A stretch of 64,000 bases of DNA from Nymphaea colorata (taxonomy: Eukaryota; Streptophyta; Magnoliopsida; Nymphaeales; Nymphaeaceae), in contig NC_045145.1 of assembly GCF_008831285.2 (NCBI RefSeq), positions 21,388,802 through 21,452,801 on the forward strand, written 5' to 3'. Below the pieces are notes generated by a model. The model worked only from the letters and a program-made list of their open reading frames with translations. It was not told the DNA's origin and ran no database searches. Numbering within the stretch: position 1 is the first letter of the stretch; the number at the start of each line of letters is the position of its first letter. A program made the position numbers and the translations under genes. Below are positions 37,239-50,189 of the stretch, piece by piece.

Positions 37239-40200
37239 ATGGCTATAAGCGGCCCATCTTCTTCCCCTCAGTAAGCATCTCTCTCTCTCTGAATCTCTCC
37301 CTCTGAATACTAATAATTATCCATGGCGTCCAAAATATCTGTGTGGTGCCTTGGATCGGATGCAGGTACAGCAACAGCAAGGCAAATATCGTGCCTTCTT
37401 CGGGGATCATCCAGAAAGCATGGGCCTGCATCTCAGGCACTACCCAACAGCCTTCTTCTTCTTCAACGACCCAATTGCCCTTCCCCTGCTGGGAGTTCTC
37501 CAAGTCGACGATCGTGGTATTTAAGAACGCAACTACACCGCCCGCACCAGTTATCGATGGCTCCAGCAGTAGTGCTCCTCTGGTTCCAGTGGAGAGATCA
37601 GGCCACTTTGGATTCCTCCTCACCGAAGACAACAGCAGTATCAGCCTCCACAACGCCGCTCTTTCCTGCTTCAATTCGCTTCTCCCCAACTTCAAGGAGC
37701 AATTCCTTCCTTACCTGCAAAAACGAGAGGTACTATGAGAAATCATGCATCAGAAAATTATTGTCAGTATCTTTTGCTTGCATCCCCATCACTTCATGTT
37801 CAATACCCTTCTGGAATTTTAAACCTCCATGTTCAAAATCGTTAATTTTAAGCAAAATTTTCGTTAAGATATGTGAATTTGAGGTATAATAAGGATTTCA
37901 GGTTCACGGTTTTCAAATTTTTAATCTTGAATTTAAGTTGAGCCTCAGTTTATATCAGACCTTCCAATTTAAGATTCAAAGTAATCAAACGCCTGTTCTA
38001 AGTTAAAACAAAAAAAAAAGCCCTTGAAACTTGGCCCATTTTATGATGCATGTAATTTCAAATAGCTTGGTGGTTCAATTATTTGTATGCTCATGCACAT
38101 AAGAACATTACCCTTCACAATGGCTCCTTGGACTTACTTGTGTGGATTGTCTCCAAGGACATCAAAGCCGAAGAATGCGGTAAGATTAATCCCATTAGAA
38201 ACGGCTGAAGCTTTGAAGGAGGTTTCCTTGCTGAGCAAGAGACTTGCATATGGAAGGCTTTTACAATGTTTTGGACTGGAAATTTTCATTTTCAGGCTTA
38301 CCTTTTTCCAATAATGTTTAAAAGAAGATCACTTTCTGCCATTTTCTCAAACGCCGCACTTTTTATAAAAACTGTCGAATAAGGGTATGGACTGGTTTTC
38401 TTTTTGGAAACCTACGAAGCAAAAGACATAGCTAAAATGGTAAAAATGGTCGTCTAATGATTGAGACGAAAAATATTAGAAAAGTTGAGGCTGATATTTG
38501 ATACTTTTTAATTAATGAAACTTCATTTCTGGCCTTTATTCGAAAGTTGTGATGAAAAGTATGGCCTACGATTATTAATAAAGAAGATACTCTCTTCCGA
38601 GAAGTTATGGGCAAACATTAAATTTGAAAATGAAAATGTTAAGAAATGATCTTCTTCACTTTTTTTTTTTACCGATTCAGCTGAATCAATGAACCGGCCG
38701 ATTCATCCAATGGGCAGCCTCACCAATTACGTGACAATTAGTTCTCTAGCTTGTAACAGTTACTGAGCTGACGTTCCATTTTCCTTCCACATTGTAGAAA
38801 AATCAGCCACCGCTCCGCCCGCTCATACTGGCGGGACAGTCGCTCTGGGGCTCCGTCGCTGCCTTGTTCACTCTGTGGCTTTTGAACAACCGGCACAAGT
38901 CTGCACCCAGGCCCTTGTGCATCACCTTTGGCTCCCCTTTCATAGGAGACGAAGGTCTTGCGAAAGCCATCTGCAAGTATGATCTGTGGAAGGTTGGATT
39001 CTGGCATGTCCTCTGCTTATACGGACACGACTTCCGGCGAATTTCCACCAGCATTGAACAACAATTCAGGCCATCCGGCACCTATTTTCTCTGCCCAGAA
39101 TTAGCTGCTTTCGTATGCGTTAGTGACCCGGATTTGGTCGTCCAGTTGCTGCAACGTTGCTCAGAGGAATCAGCAGGAAGATCTCATGATCAGATAAATA
39201 TTGAATATGGTGGGTTGTTAACACGACACAAAGAGAGGGCAATTAATGGAGAGCGAGATGAACCACGCAGCGGTGAGTCAAGGCCGGCAACCGGCGTGGT
39301 TCCACAGCTAGTAGCGATGGGAATCAAGGACGATCATCCGGTATGTATACTAGCTAATTTTTGGGTATTCGAAATTTCTGCTCGTGAAGTATTAATTTAA
39401 ACCCCAAAAAGGTTCTATTTCCTTTTTAAGAGAAAAGAGAAATATAGTCGGAATGGCTGGTATTAGAAATTCTTTTTCTAGTAGAATCTATATCTTATCT
39501 GCAATATTGAGAGCTTGCCTTTTTTGCCTACCCATCTTCTGCAATCTTTTCCTTCGCCCTTCCTTCAAAACTACGGTTGGAATTCTTACTTAGCTGATTC
39601 TGTTGGCTCTGGCATCATGAACTGTTAGGCTTATGCTTCTATTGCTGAAGCCTTGAAAGTGGAGCACAGTGTGCCGCAAAATGCTCCTTCCTCTCGGGCT
39701 CTCTACAAAGTTAAGAAGAACATGGCCCAGTTGGAATGGTACAAGAAAGCCTGCGAAAAGGAAGGCGATAACTATTATGACGCTTACAAGAGGCGAAGCC
39801 AAGAACAGGACATAGATGCTCAGATCCCCATGAGCAAACTCATGAGCTACTGGGAGAAGGAGGTGATGAGAGCCGAAAAAAAGCCGCACACACCGGATTT
39901 CCCCCTCCGGGACAAGTATCTGTTCGCCGGAACGAACTACAGGCGACTGGTCGAGCCACTAGCCATTGCCAAATATTATAGGAAAGGCGATGAGACGAGT
40001 TCTTACATGACCGCTGGTCAAAGGGATCACCATTTTGAGAAGCTTGAACAATGGGCAGGGATACATTCAGCGAGGGGAAGGAGGGACGAAGCTGCGAGCC
40101 TAACCGAAGACTCGTGCTTCTGGGCTCGTGTGGAGGAGGCCAGACGGAGCATGAACAAAGAGGCTGAAGGAGCCATGGATGAATTACAGGAATTTGAGAA

Positions 40201-40393
40201 TCAAGTGATGAACCTGATTGGCAGGCTTGCGCTATCGCCGGAGGTATTCCTAGAGAAGAGCACATTCATGAAATGGTGGGAAGAGTATGATCAGAAGCGC
40301 CTTACTCCCAATTCACCTTTCACTGAGTTTATGAGGGAAGAGAGGAACCGTCATTTGTTCTACTCACCAGAAGCAGTTAATAGGTACAGGTAG
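37239..40393 (+). CDS. SAG101: SAG101-like lipase-like immune regulator, copy a
   Basis: Exons 37239-37270, 37366-37729, 38798-39340 and 39629-40393 join in phase to give 567 residues (Arabidopsis SAG101 is about 540). The N-terminal lipase-like domain (about 1-310) has KANIVPSSGIIQKAW, a nucleophile-elbow-like GQSLWGSVAALFTLWLL (Ser147) and CITFGSPFIGDEGLAKAI. The C-terminal EP domain (about 330-567) has KKNMAQLEWYKKACEKEG, YLFAGTNYRRLVEPLAIA, DSCFWARVEEA and EKSTFMKWWEEYD. SAG101 forms a heterodimer with EDS1 that senses TIR-made nucleotides and activates NRG1-type helper NLRs; this is family knowledge. The elbow is GQSLW rather than GHSLG, so catalysis is doubtful, as expected for a non-enzymatic partner. 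It is tail-to-tail with the TNL at 46256-41737. The first coding exon is only 32 nt, and its start is supported by phase and by the TATA box upstream. Confidence 0.88.
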
Positions 40394-41179
40394 ACCTTCT
40401 CCCTAACGATGATGAACCATCTCTCTCTCTCTCTCAGTCTCTCTCTTAAGTCTCGCCATATATCTCCCCATTTTCGCCTCTCTCTCTCGGTTAAGGATCC
40501 GTCTTTTCTTCTATCCTCATTCACTGTCTCAAACTTTGCTTTGCATTCACGGAAGAGGGCTGACTAGACAAGCTTCAAAAGAGCCTAAACTTACTGGGGA
40601 ATCAAGGTGATCAGCAGATTGTGTTTCCCCTCTACCCTGCGCTTTAATCAAATCGTGTATGATGATTAGTCTTTCATTTTCAGAATTTTATTGATTTGAA
40701 CTCTGTTTTTGTACTGGTTTGGTGAGGGCTTTATTGACTGTTTATTAAATAGATGGGATTTTGGGTTCTAAGAGTGTTCAATGGACGCATTGTTTGTCAT
40801 CAATTATTGACTTTATGTCTTGCTCTTGCCCTCTCTCACTGTACTGTGCTGCCGGAGGACGCCTCTATGCCATGTCCCCTCTTTGGTTTCCCCTTCCCCT
40901 TTCGTGTTTACTTTTTGCCCCCAGTGATATTGCCGGAATCCTTTGCCCTTATTGATATTCAAAGGGTAGGATTTGAACTGCAGATGATAAATTGTTTCAT
41001 GCGTGAAGAGCCCCTCTTGGCAAAGGAATGAAAGCGGTGTAAGAACCCCACTCTTGGCTAGCTGCCATTTTAATTTAACAATTTCTAGAGCGATTCTCTG
41101 AAAATGAGGATTGATTTCTTGCTTAAGAACACACAAGAGAACAATATGTATAATAGCCGATATTAATACATGCACATAC

Positions 41180-41651
41180 TGTTGGGATTTCTCCCCTTAT
41201 GCATATACAAAAGTATATGCTCTAAACAAAACAGGATCATGCTCATGCTAAATCATTGAAATAAACATAACCTTAAATTTAAAGCGGAAGCGTACCTGAA
41301 TCCATCTGAAGAACTGGACGGTAGATCGCGGTAGGATCTTCCAGGGTCTTTGCGGTGCGCTTGAGGTCTCTCTCAGATGGGGAAGAGAAAAACCCTAGAA
41401 ACCAATGTTTTAGGCAACCATTGCACGACCCCAGGGACCACTACCATTTTATAGTGAGGACAATTACGAATTCCGTCCATCAAAGAGTCCGTAATTGCGT
41501 ACTGGTATCTATACATTTTAAAATTACCCCATACCATCTAAAATGACGTAATATCCTAAAATGCAATCACTTAAGCGGATATTTACGTTAAGACAGCCAT
41601 AATGTCTGAAATTTCTAATTGACATATGCCGGTCCACCAAATGATCTTACA
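41180..41651. mobile_element. Solo LTR in the 3' flank of TNL1
   Basis: It begins TGTTGGGATTTCTCC and ends TCTTACA. Read on the minus strand it ends GAAATCCCAACA, typical of Copia-type LTRs. Near-identical 5-bp flanks CATAC (41175-41179) and CATAT (41652-41656) are present. The corresponding site near 50090-50110 beside TNL2 lacks the insertion, which independently marks its boundaries and dates it after the duplication. It ends 85 bp from the TNL1 stop codon. Confidence 0.7.
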
Positions 41652-41736
41652 CATATATGTAAGGAAATCTGTTTACATAAAGTCGTAAACTATCATATCT
41701 TTATTAATCTTCTATTCATTAAAGATGTGAACCCCA

Positions 41737-44700
41737 TCAACCCGTCGTCTCTGGTCCTTCAAACCATAAAGAAATAGTACCATTTACGACATGATCAGCG
41801 ATCCGCAGGAACCTCAACTTTGGAAGAAAACGAATGCTTTCAGGGATTTTGTTGACTCCAGTTTGTGAGAGATCAAGGTGAAGTAGATTTTCCAGTTGCG
41901 CTAGTTTGGCATCAGGGGGCGCTTCAATTCTGCTACACCCTCTTAATGATAATTCCTGAAGTTCTCTCAGCGACCAAACACAATCAGGCAAACTTTTTAG
42001 ATCCTTGCAACTCAATGAGAATTTATTCAGCTTCTTCGGCAGCGTAGTTGAGTCGGATAGAGCGGTAGGATTATCGATCTGCAGTTCTAATTTCTCAAGT
42101 CCTTCCAATTGTTTGATTGAATCAGGTATGGCTGTGATCCTGGAGCACTTAACTTTCAATTGTCTAAGACTTCTTAGAGAACCAATCCACTGGGGCAACT
42201 GTTCAAGTTTTCCAGTTGCAAATTCAAAGATCTCAAGGCCTTTTAGTTTTTCAATCGCGTCAGGTAATGATTCAAGATTTTCACACACTAGTTTCAGTGT
42301 CTTCAGTCCTTCCAATGACTCAATTGTGTCTGGTAGATTCTTGAGACTCTTGCTCTCAATTTCCAATTCTGTAAGCTTCTCTAGTCGCCTACCCTTAACC
42401 CAAGCAGGCAAAGCTCTGAGTTGGTCGCATTTTAGCGAGAGAATGTCCAGATTTTGTAGTCTTATGATGCTATGTGGAAACTCTTGAACCATATGATCTG
42501 TTAAATAGAATTCTCTTACTGCTTTACATGATTTATCAGATAGAAAGTCAAGCACCATGCATGATGAAACTCTCCGCACTTCCACTTCTTTACTTAAGTC
42601 AACCTCATCCCCTATCATTCTCAAGGGAGTTCCAAACATTTTCAGCTTCCCTGAGGAGAACCAACCAGTTAATGAGTCAGGTAATGGCCCCAACCATTTG
42701 CAGCGTTGTAACGGTAGCTCAGAGAGGCATGTCAGCTGCCCCACTGAAGCAGGTACTTTTCTTATCGCTGTATCATTAAGGCTAAGCTCCTTCAATGATC
42801 TCAAGTTCCCTATTTGTTCCGGCAAAGATGAAAGTTTTGCACACCATCCAAGATGAAGGACTTCAATTGACCCTAAATTGCAGATTGTATCAGGTAGCTC
42901 CTCCAATAATGTGCATGTTCTCATATCCAATGCTACTAAGCTTTTCAGTTCTCCTATGGATCGATGAACACTAGTAAGTTTTTCACACCGCCGGAGTGTC
43001 AAGTCCACCAGGCAGCGGAAGTTGCAGAAATCTGGTGTCCTTGTCAGATCCGTGGAACTCAGATCAAGAACTTTTAACTTCTCAAAGACCTGCAAAATTT
43101 TTCATTTTGATTAAATTTCAAGATTGGGAACTTGAAGCTATCTGATACGTGTCTACATAACCAGAAAGAAACAGCACCAACCATGTCTCCAAAAAAAGAT
43201 AGGCTTGCCAAATTGCAATTAGATAAGTTGAGTATCACAAGCTTGCGAAGGTTAAGGCCCGACGGTGGAGACTCAAAGGAACACCTTGGCAGTCCCAGCC
43301 ACAACAATTCCTTGGGAAAATAATGAAAGTTGTTCTTGAAGTTTATTCCCTCCATGTGAAGCAATCTTAGATAATGCATGTTTCGAAAACATTCAACACG
43401 TTTATGTAGTTCTTTCCCTTCCTCCACTTCTTTATTGAGAATGATCCCTGTTACTTTACTGCAGTCCGGTACCTGAAGATAAAACTAGCATGGCCGTCAT
43501 GATGTCGTCTCCTATTGTTACGGGAAAATCCATCGGCAAAGAATTGTCTCCCTACTTCAAAAACCACTTGAAATGAGGGGGTGCGAGAGAGAGAGAGAGA
43601 AGAGAGACTTACCTCATCTCTTTCCAGTAGATCGAAGATGTCATCCGTAGTCCAAACCCTGCTTAATTTCCAACTCGGCGGTACCTCGCTCCTTCGCAGA
43701 ACTATCTCCCTTCCCATATTTCTGAGGAGATCGTGCATGTGAAATCGGTTTTGCTTATCCAGACTAATGAGGGACCTGTCCTGGAGGAGTTTAATTGCAG
43801 ATTCCGAATGAAAACGGCAGGCCTCCCAGTAGTAGTGAGTCGATCTTCCGCAGTCTGCACCAACAAAGAAGCAGCATATGTCTAAGAAAATCTCCTTCTC
43901 TACGTCCGGAAGTCCATCATAACTAATTTTTAGTTTGCTCTCAACATCTTCAACTGGAATCTCTTTTAGTTTTTCTAGTTCACGTCTCCAGACTTCCATG
44001 TTTCTTTTGCAAGACAAATGAGGACCAAGCACCTCAATGGCTAAGGGCAGACCTCCAGCAGTTTTAGCAATCTCTCTTAACATGTCGAGCTCCTTTTTTG
44101 TTGGTTGCCTTCCCTTAAGGACATGGCGCACCAGAAACTGGAACGATTCTTCCTCGTCCAATAACTTGGGCTTATAAATTTGACTTTCCTCGATATCCTG
44201 TTTCGACAGTAGACTCTTATCTTTCGTCGTGATGATGATCACGCTCCCTAGACCAAACCAATCTCGCGCGCCAGCCAATGCTTGTAGTTGTTCTACACGA
44301 TCAATGTCATCTAGAACAACCAAGACCTTCCTACACCTTGTCGTCTCTTTGATCTTGTTTATTCCAGCGTCGGTGCTGCCTATGGAATGTTTGAAACGGT
44401 CTTCTTTGCCCATTATGTCATAGATAAGTTGCTCCTGGCATTTGACGCCTTCGCCTTTCCGAAACTTCTCCCCTACATCTGAAATGAAAGTGGAAGCGCC
44501 ATGAAAATCATGGAACAATTCATTGTAAACGGCTTTGGCAATTGTGGTCTTTCCGATGCCAGGCATTCCTTGAAGCGCGATCATGTTTACGCCCTGTCCA
44601 TCTTTCTTCAAGAGCTTCCTTACTTCTTGAACTTGACCTTCCATTCCAATTGGGTACTTCGCAACGTGCAGGGGACTCTTGCCTAATTTTGATTGCACCT

Positions 44701-45367
44701 CCTCAACAATAATGTCAACTAATTCTGCTTCGTCCCTGCAGTTGATAGAAGCGAAGAGATTATGTAGTAAGTGATGAGGCAATCAATGAAGGCATGTATC
44801 AGCAAAAAATTGGCACTTGGAGACATCCATTGGCTATGCCTAATTGTTTATGGGGGGTCGTATATACTTTATAAATATTTATACTTTACAGTTGCATTAC
44901 ACGGAATAAAATTAGATAGAAGGACGAGAACCAAAAATCAAGAACCAGTTATTTCAAGATTTTGATGAATCCAGGAATCCGGAAGAAAGTAGAAAACTGC
45001 TCAATACTTAAAGCTGATGTAAACTCAAGTTGGTTAAAGACTCTGGCCATGTTTTCTCTGAACCACAAAGGCACAGATGTAATTTAAGTTGTGCATCTCT
45101 CAATCTCTAAAACTGGCTTGCAACCAGATAGCAGGCAATAATGAACTTGTCAATATTTGAAATTGCCTTTGGCAGTCATGTCATCTCTGGTATGAGCTGC
45201 CCATCTCTATTTCTCTTACGGTGATTCTAAAGCTAGTAGACATTAAGAGACGCCAAGGCTGGGTGATCACATTTTTTTTTATCCTTCTCTTTTAGTCATC
45301 CATCGTGAAGGATCAGATGACTCTAATGAGAAAGTTGGGTGACTTTGCTTTGTACAGTCACTATTTA

Positions 45368-45420
<53 letters not shown>

Positions 45421-46256
45421 GAGTGAATCTAAAAAGTTAGTCATTTAATTTTTTAAATATATTTGTTATTTCGTACTTATTTATTATTTCACGTAAATGT
45501 GGTAATGGTTCTCTTTACATGCTTAAAAGGACACATGGCACCGGTCAACCCAAAGCAACTGGTAAAAATTGAAAATGTGGGAACTAGGAGAGAAACTAAG
45601 AGGAAGAGAAAGACAAACCCGTTGGCGTTACTCTTGAGAGTGAACCCATGAATGCTGGTTACTTTCCGCAACGCTTTCCTCCACTTCTTCTTCTCATCCG
45701 CACTCGCACTTCGGAACCGACCCTCAGAATGCCTGTACCAGCACCGAACGTCGTCCGGTTCTACGTCGAAGAATATGGGCACGATATCCACGCTCTGGTC
45801 CGTCTTCATCACCTCCACCATCTCAGTGATCTCCTTCAGGCACCAAACGGAGTCGGCGTAATTCTTGGAGAATATGGGCAGCAATATCATCGATTCTTTG
45901 ATGGCCTTCAACAAGTTTTCGATAGGTTCCCCCTTCCCTAAATCGCGGTTGTCCATGAAAGCGCTCACATTACTCTGTTTAAGGGCCCTATACAGATGGC
46001 TGACGAATCTGTTTCTGGTGTCTTTCCCTCTGAAACTCAAAAAAGCGTTGTACAGGAATCGCTTATCATCATTCTCATGTGCTGACGAAGAAGCGGCTCC
46101 AATAGGTGGTGACGGTACATCGCCTTTAAGCTCGGTAGCTCCCTCATCCGATGGAGAGACCGGCGAATGGTTGTTCCCTACGGCCAGTGCCCTGATCATG
46201 ACAAGCAGGAGGCCGATGAAGATGATACTGGCCTCCAGTGTTGTAATGCCGTCCAT
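41737..46256 (-). CDS. TIR-NB-ARC-LRR immune receptor TNL1
   Basis: Exons on the minus strand: 46256-45619, 44735-43613, 43472-43182 and 43089-41737, giving 1134 residues. A hydrophobic helix at residues 8-27 (IIFIGLLLVMIRALAV) precedes the TIR domain (about 68-205, YNAFLSFRGKDTRNRF; probable NADase Glu142 in WCLKEI). The NB-ARC has the P-loop GMPGIGKTTIAKAVYN, kinase-2 KVLVVLDDIDR, RNBS-B GSVIIITTKDK, GLPL (GGLPLAIEVLG) and MHD (FHMHDLLRNMGREIV). LRRs start in exon 3 and fill exon 4 (for example LKVLDLSSTDL). The protein ends about 20 residues after the last LRR, with no room for the post-LRR C-JID domain. Exon order TIR / NB-ARC / short LRR / long LRR is typical of TNLs. I chose the ATG at 46256 because the paralogue TNL2 starts at the same residue; an in-frame ATG lies 16 codons upstream. 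TNLs detect pathogen effectors and signal through EDS1 with SAG101 or PAD4. Confidence 0.93.
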
Positions 46257-46409
46257 TCCTTGATCTCTCGGCCGGCAATTAATTATCTCACCGCCAACCA
46301 GCACTTTCGAGCAGGCGAGGCGAGCAATCGGGCGGCAACTGTTGCTGCAATCGAGGGAGAGAGAGAGAGATGTGGCTTGAGTTAAGCCGCAGCTGGGGAT
46401 GGTGCTAAT

Positions 46410-46417
46410 CTATATAA
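46410..46417 (-). promoter_or_regulatory. Possible TATA box of TNL1
   Basis: The minus strand reads TTATATAG about 155 bp upstream of the chosen ATG. The flanking GGGGATGGTGCTAAT (plus strand) is shared with the TNL2 promoter. Confidence 0.4.
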
Positions 46418-46699
46418 TAAGATAAGGGAAGATCAGTTGAATCTCCTGCCATGGGTTCCACGGGCAGAATCTCGTAAGGGGGAAGAAGAGATGCATATAT
46501 ATACGGCAAGATCAACGCCTGCCGTACGTAGGAAGGAAGAAATATAGAGGAGGAGAGAGTCTTCCACTGCATCTGCCAGGCAGCTTCGTCAATGGCAAGA
46601 CCTCGATTAATCAATACCCACAACGAAATAATGGCTCGGCTCCACAGATCAGCAGCCAGGCAGTCCTAGCAACTCCCACCTCCCTTCTCCCACGGGAGA

Positions 46700-48277
46700 C
46701 AAGAAGACCATTACTCCAACTAATTACATCTTCCGGTGAGATGACAACTCATTTTCCTTCACAATTAATAGCACCATCTGGCTCGAGTGTGGTTCAACTT
46801 TGCCTCGAGGAATAACTGTGAAAAGAAAACTTAAAAAGTTTAATTTATCTACAAATTTTCTAAGTTACCTCTTTATTTTTATCTTTTTTTTTTTTTTCAC
46901 TGGCATTGGCAGCCAAGGTTTCAAAACCTTTGTGGAAGCAGAAGAGCCTTAATGGGAGAAATAAATTCCTTCACATGTACCTATCAGGTTCCCTCGATTT
47001 ACAGAAGAGAAAGAGGATTCCCATTGACGATTTGGGTCAAACAATGTAATATTTGCACGTTAAATTCGGTCGTTTTCTCAAGTCGGTGAAGTTTGTCGTT
47101 TCCTGCGACAGAGTTCACAGACTTCACGTGGTGCCAATCTTAGTGGGGCATTTTAATGGGAAGGCCATCTCTTGGTAAGTTTCTTCTTATGGGCAGGGCA
47201 GTTTCGTCTTTTGATAAAAAAGAGAAAAGGGATTAGGGAGCGTCTCCCTATTGGCCAGCCTACTGGGTTGGGGCTGCTTTCTTATTAATTCATGTTTATT
47301 CTTATATAAATATTTTATATTCAAGTCCACTAACTCGATTCAAACGAAAAAATATTTTTTTAATATAAAATAAAGATTTTTTAATACAAAATATATTTTT
47401 AATAATAAAATATATATTAATATTAAATAAAAATAATAAGAAAATTAATTGAACCGAATAGAAAAATTTTTTTTGGGCCCAAACCCAATCAAGCAAAGGG
47501 CCGACTACTCGTCAAGTACTAGGCCGTTGCCCAAGCTTAACTACCATATGTGGTCTTCCAATTAAAATTTCTTACGTTTTGATATGATCATATGCATTCT
47601 CCAATCTTTTGCAGACTCTTTTTCTCTCTCCCTCTTTCTATTTCTTGTCCTTATGCATTTTCATTTTATCGACTCTTAGATAATAAGAATCATGTGACCA
47701 TAATTTAATTTCATACTGTGATGCTTGTAACGCAATTAAGGTTGAAATGTGCAAGTTTATGGCAATAAAAAGTAGAGAAAGCTCAGGCACATATTCAAAT
47801 TAACAAACAATCAATCATTCAACAGTTGCATTTCCCTTCCTCTATCCACCTGTCTTTCAAAATTTATCGACCCAAGTTCAGTTTGGACTTGACGTCGGAG
47901 TTTTTGTATGTTTTACATCTCTCTACTTTTCAGAGCTAGGCCTAATTCCACATGCAAATTTTATTGGCATAAAATTTGAGGGTTTTCACGATTCTGGTTA
48001 ACGATGGCAGTTTCAGGTTTGTCATGATCATGCTTCCATTTCACGAACATATAGAATTTGAAGAGTTGAAGTCCCTGGCCACAGAGGCGTTACTGAAAAT
48101 GAAGAGCGATGGAGAGAGGCAGCCTGCACCTTACCTCGACAGAGGTGTGGAAGAGGAGCTGCTGCGAGAGTGATCTTCAGGAGAGCTGCTGTGAGATGAT
48201 GATCGAGTGCGAGCCTTTTCCATGGGCCAAAAAAAAGCCCCTGTTGGTTATGGGAAGGGGATATAAACAACCATCAT
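46700..48277. other. Spacer between duplicated units
   Basis: 46720-47110 is homologous to 55840-56240, including a degenerate copy of the unrecognised open frame described at 56089. An AT-rich miniature-element-like stretch at 47260-47510 is bounded by TACTGGGTTGGG and its inverse CCCAAACCCAATC. The open frame at 47976-48173 has no recognised relative. No intact gene was seen. Confidence 0.45.
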
Positions 48278-48345
48278 TTTCACTGAGTTTATGAGGGAAG
48301 GGAGGAACCATCATTCGTTCTACTCACCACAAGCAGTTAAAGAAC
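48278..48345 (+). pseudogene. SAG101: SAG101 3'-end remnant at start of unit B
   Basis: It encodes FTEFMREGRNHHSFYSPQAV, nearly the same as the last residues of SAG101a (FTEFMREERNRHLFYSPEAV at about 40318-40380). Everything upstream is missing. This marks the left breakpoint of the duplicated unit and shows that TNL2 once lay tail-to-tail with the end of a SAG101 gene. Confidence 0.8.
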
Positions 48346-48371
48346 ATATTCTGCCGAACGATGATGAGCCA

Positions 48372-48373
<2 letters not shown>

Positions 48374-48427
<54 letters not shown>
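48374..48427. repeat. (CT)n microsatellite
   Basis: A run of about 27 CT units. A shorter CT-rich run occupies the same place after SAG101a at about 40418-40440. Confidence 0.9.
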
Positions 48428-48429
<2 letters not shown>

Positions 48430-48430
<1 letters not shown>

Positions 48431-50189
48431 ATCTCTCTTGTGTCTCGCCATATCTCTCCCCATTCTCGTCTCTCTCTCTCTTGGTCTCTTTGATTCCTTC
48501 CTTCCCTCATTCAGTGTCTCAGATTTTGCTTTGCATTCACAGAAAAGGGCTGATTAGACGAGCATCACAAGAAGCCTAAACTTATCGGTGAATCAAGGTG
48601 AGCAGAGATTGTGTTTCCCCTCTATCCTATTCTTTCATCAAACCGTGTATGATGATCAGTCTTTTGTTTTCAGTTTTTTATTGATTAGAACTCTGTTTTT
48701 ATATGGGTTTGGTGAGAGCTTTTTTTATTGTTTATATGGGATTTGGTTTCTAAGACTGTTACAATGGAGGCATTATTTGCTGCACTTCAATTAATGACTT
48801 GATCTTTTGCTGTGTCCCCTCTCTCCGTGCTGCTGGAGGACGCCTCTCTCCCATCTCCCCTTTTTGGTTTCTTCCTTCCCCTTTTCTGTTTCCCCTTTCC
48901 CCAAGTGATATTGCCGGCATCCTTCCCCCCTTCCTTCCCTCTCAAGGGTAAGTGTTGTTTCCGGTACTTAGCCTCCGTCGGTTCTCCTCCTCCTCCGGTT
49001 CTTCGTCCCCTTTTCGCCCTCAGATTCATCCATTCGGCTCTGGCTTCCTTGCCATGCTGCGTCTAGAGCAACTTGCAGGATGCCGTCTTCCTCTGCGTGT
49101 CTTAATTTCTGCCGACTCGGCGACTCCCATCTGCCCGCGCGGGTTATCTTCTACCGCTTCCATTTATTTCTTTACCCTTTATTAATCTCGAAATTTGGTC
49201 ATTGTTCTATTGACGCACAGAAGGAAGAGCCTTCTATACCTTTTCTGAATTGTCTGTAAATTTTCAAAATAGTACTAGCTACCATGCAGTTTCTTCTCAC
49301 AAGAATTTTTTTTTTTTTCATCACCTTTTAGATGCCATGGCAGACAATGGCAAACACATGCACAAAACAGTGTATAATAATTTGATCATTCACAATAAAC
49401 TCATATAATACACAAGAATAAGCAAGGTGATAACTGCAAATTGAACTGATGTTGGGATGGGGTTAATTCTTTAATTTGTTGTTTTGATCAATGACATGGT
49501 GAAAGTTTTACCAAGTCCATTTTTTGGCTTTTAGAGACTTGTGGGGTCATCAATTCGCCCATATGAGTCAACTTCTGTAGTACCTCAAAGTTTTTTGTTT
49601 TCTCGGATAATTTTTCCAGTGATAACTTGACCGGAAATGAATATTATACGAAGTTGCTATTATGTGATGTTGTTGATATTCAAATGGTAGTTTTCGAAGT
49701 GCAAATGATAACAAGCGGAAGAGCTGAAATTGTTTCAAGCTTGAAAAGCCCCTCTTGGCTTGCTGCCATTTTAATTCACAACTTTGAGGACCTTTCCCAA
49801 AATACACCATATGATATGTTGATGCTGAAGAGTTTCATTTCTAGCGATATCGTTTTTGTGGTAGAAGACATCTCCCACAAAATGCAATTATGTTGCGCCC
49901 ACCAGACAAACGAATTTATCTGAACGGCTACGTCTTCTAGCAAATTTATGCAGAAGGCATGCGTATCTCATTTCCATGACTAATATATCTTTTGAACAAT
50001 AAAAATCACATTTATCTGATAATAACGATTGATTTTTTTTTTTTTTGTTTTCCTTAAGAACACACAAGAGAACAATACAATATATTAATGCAGACACAAA
50101 TACACAAGGAAGTCCGTTTCAATAATCATAATCTATCATATCTTTATTAATCTTCCATTCTTCAAGGACGAGATCCCCATCGTCTGCAA
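48430..50189. other. Spacer before TNL2, unit B
   Basis: It matches 40440-41180 after SAG101a but carries about 0.7 kb of extra GC-rich and AT-rich sequence near 48960-49660. No domain was recognised in its open frames. The 3' untranslated region of TNL2 (minus strand) lies just below 50190. Confidence 0.5.

Larger units (their letters stand above)
40317..47650. repeat. Segmental duplication, unit A (SAG101 3' end plus TNL1)
   Basis: The unit starts within the last exon of SAG101a, runs through the downstream CT-repeat, the TNL1 gene and its upstream region, and matches 48278-56860 in the same order and orientation. Matches include exons, introns and intergenic words such as GATATTGCCGG and CATCTTCCGGTGAGATG. 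Unit A has an extra solo LTR at 41180-41651. Unit B has about 0.7 kb of extra sequence near 48960-49660. Confidence 0.85.

Noticed and set aside
37323-37889. 188-codon frame overlapping SAG101a exon 2
   Set aside because: It is a different frame of the same exon. The SAG101 frame has clear homology and in-phase splice sites.
41865-42856. Plus-strand open frames across the TNL LRR exons
   Set aside because: They are antisense shadows of the LRR exon. The same pattern appears opposite TNL2.
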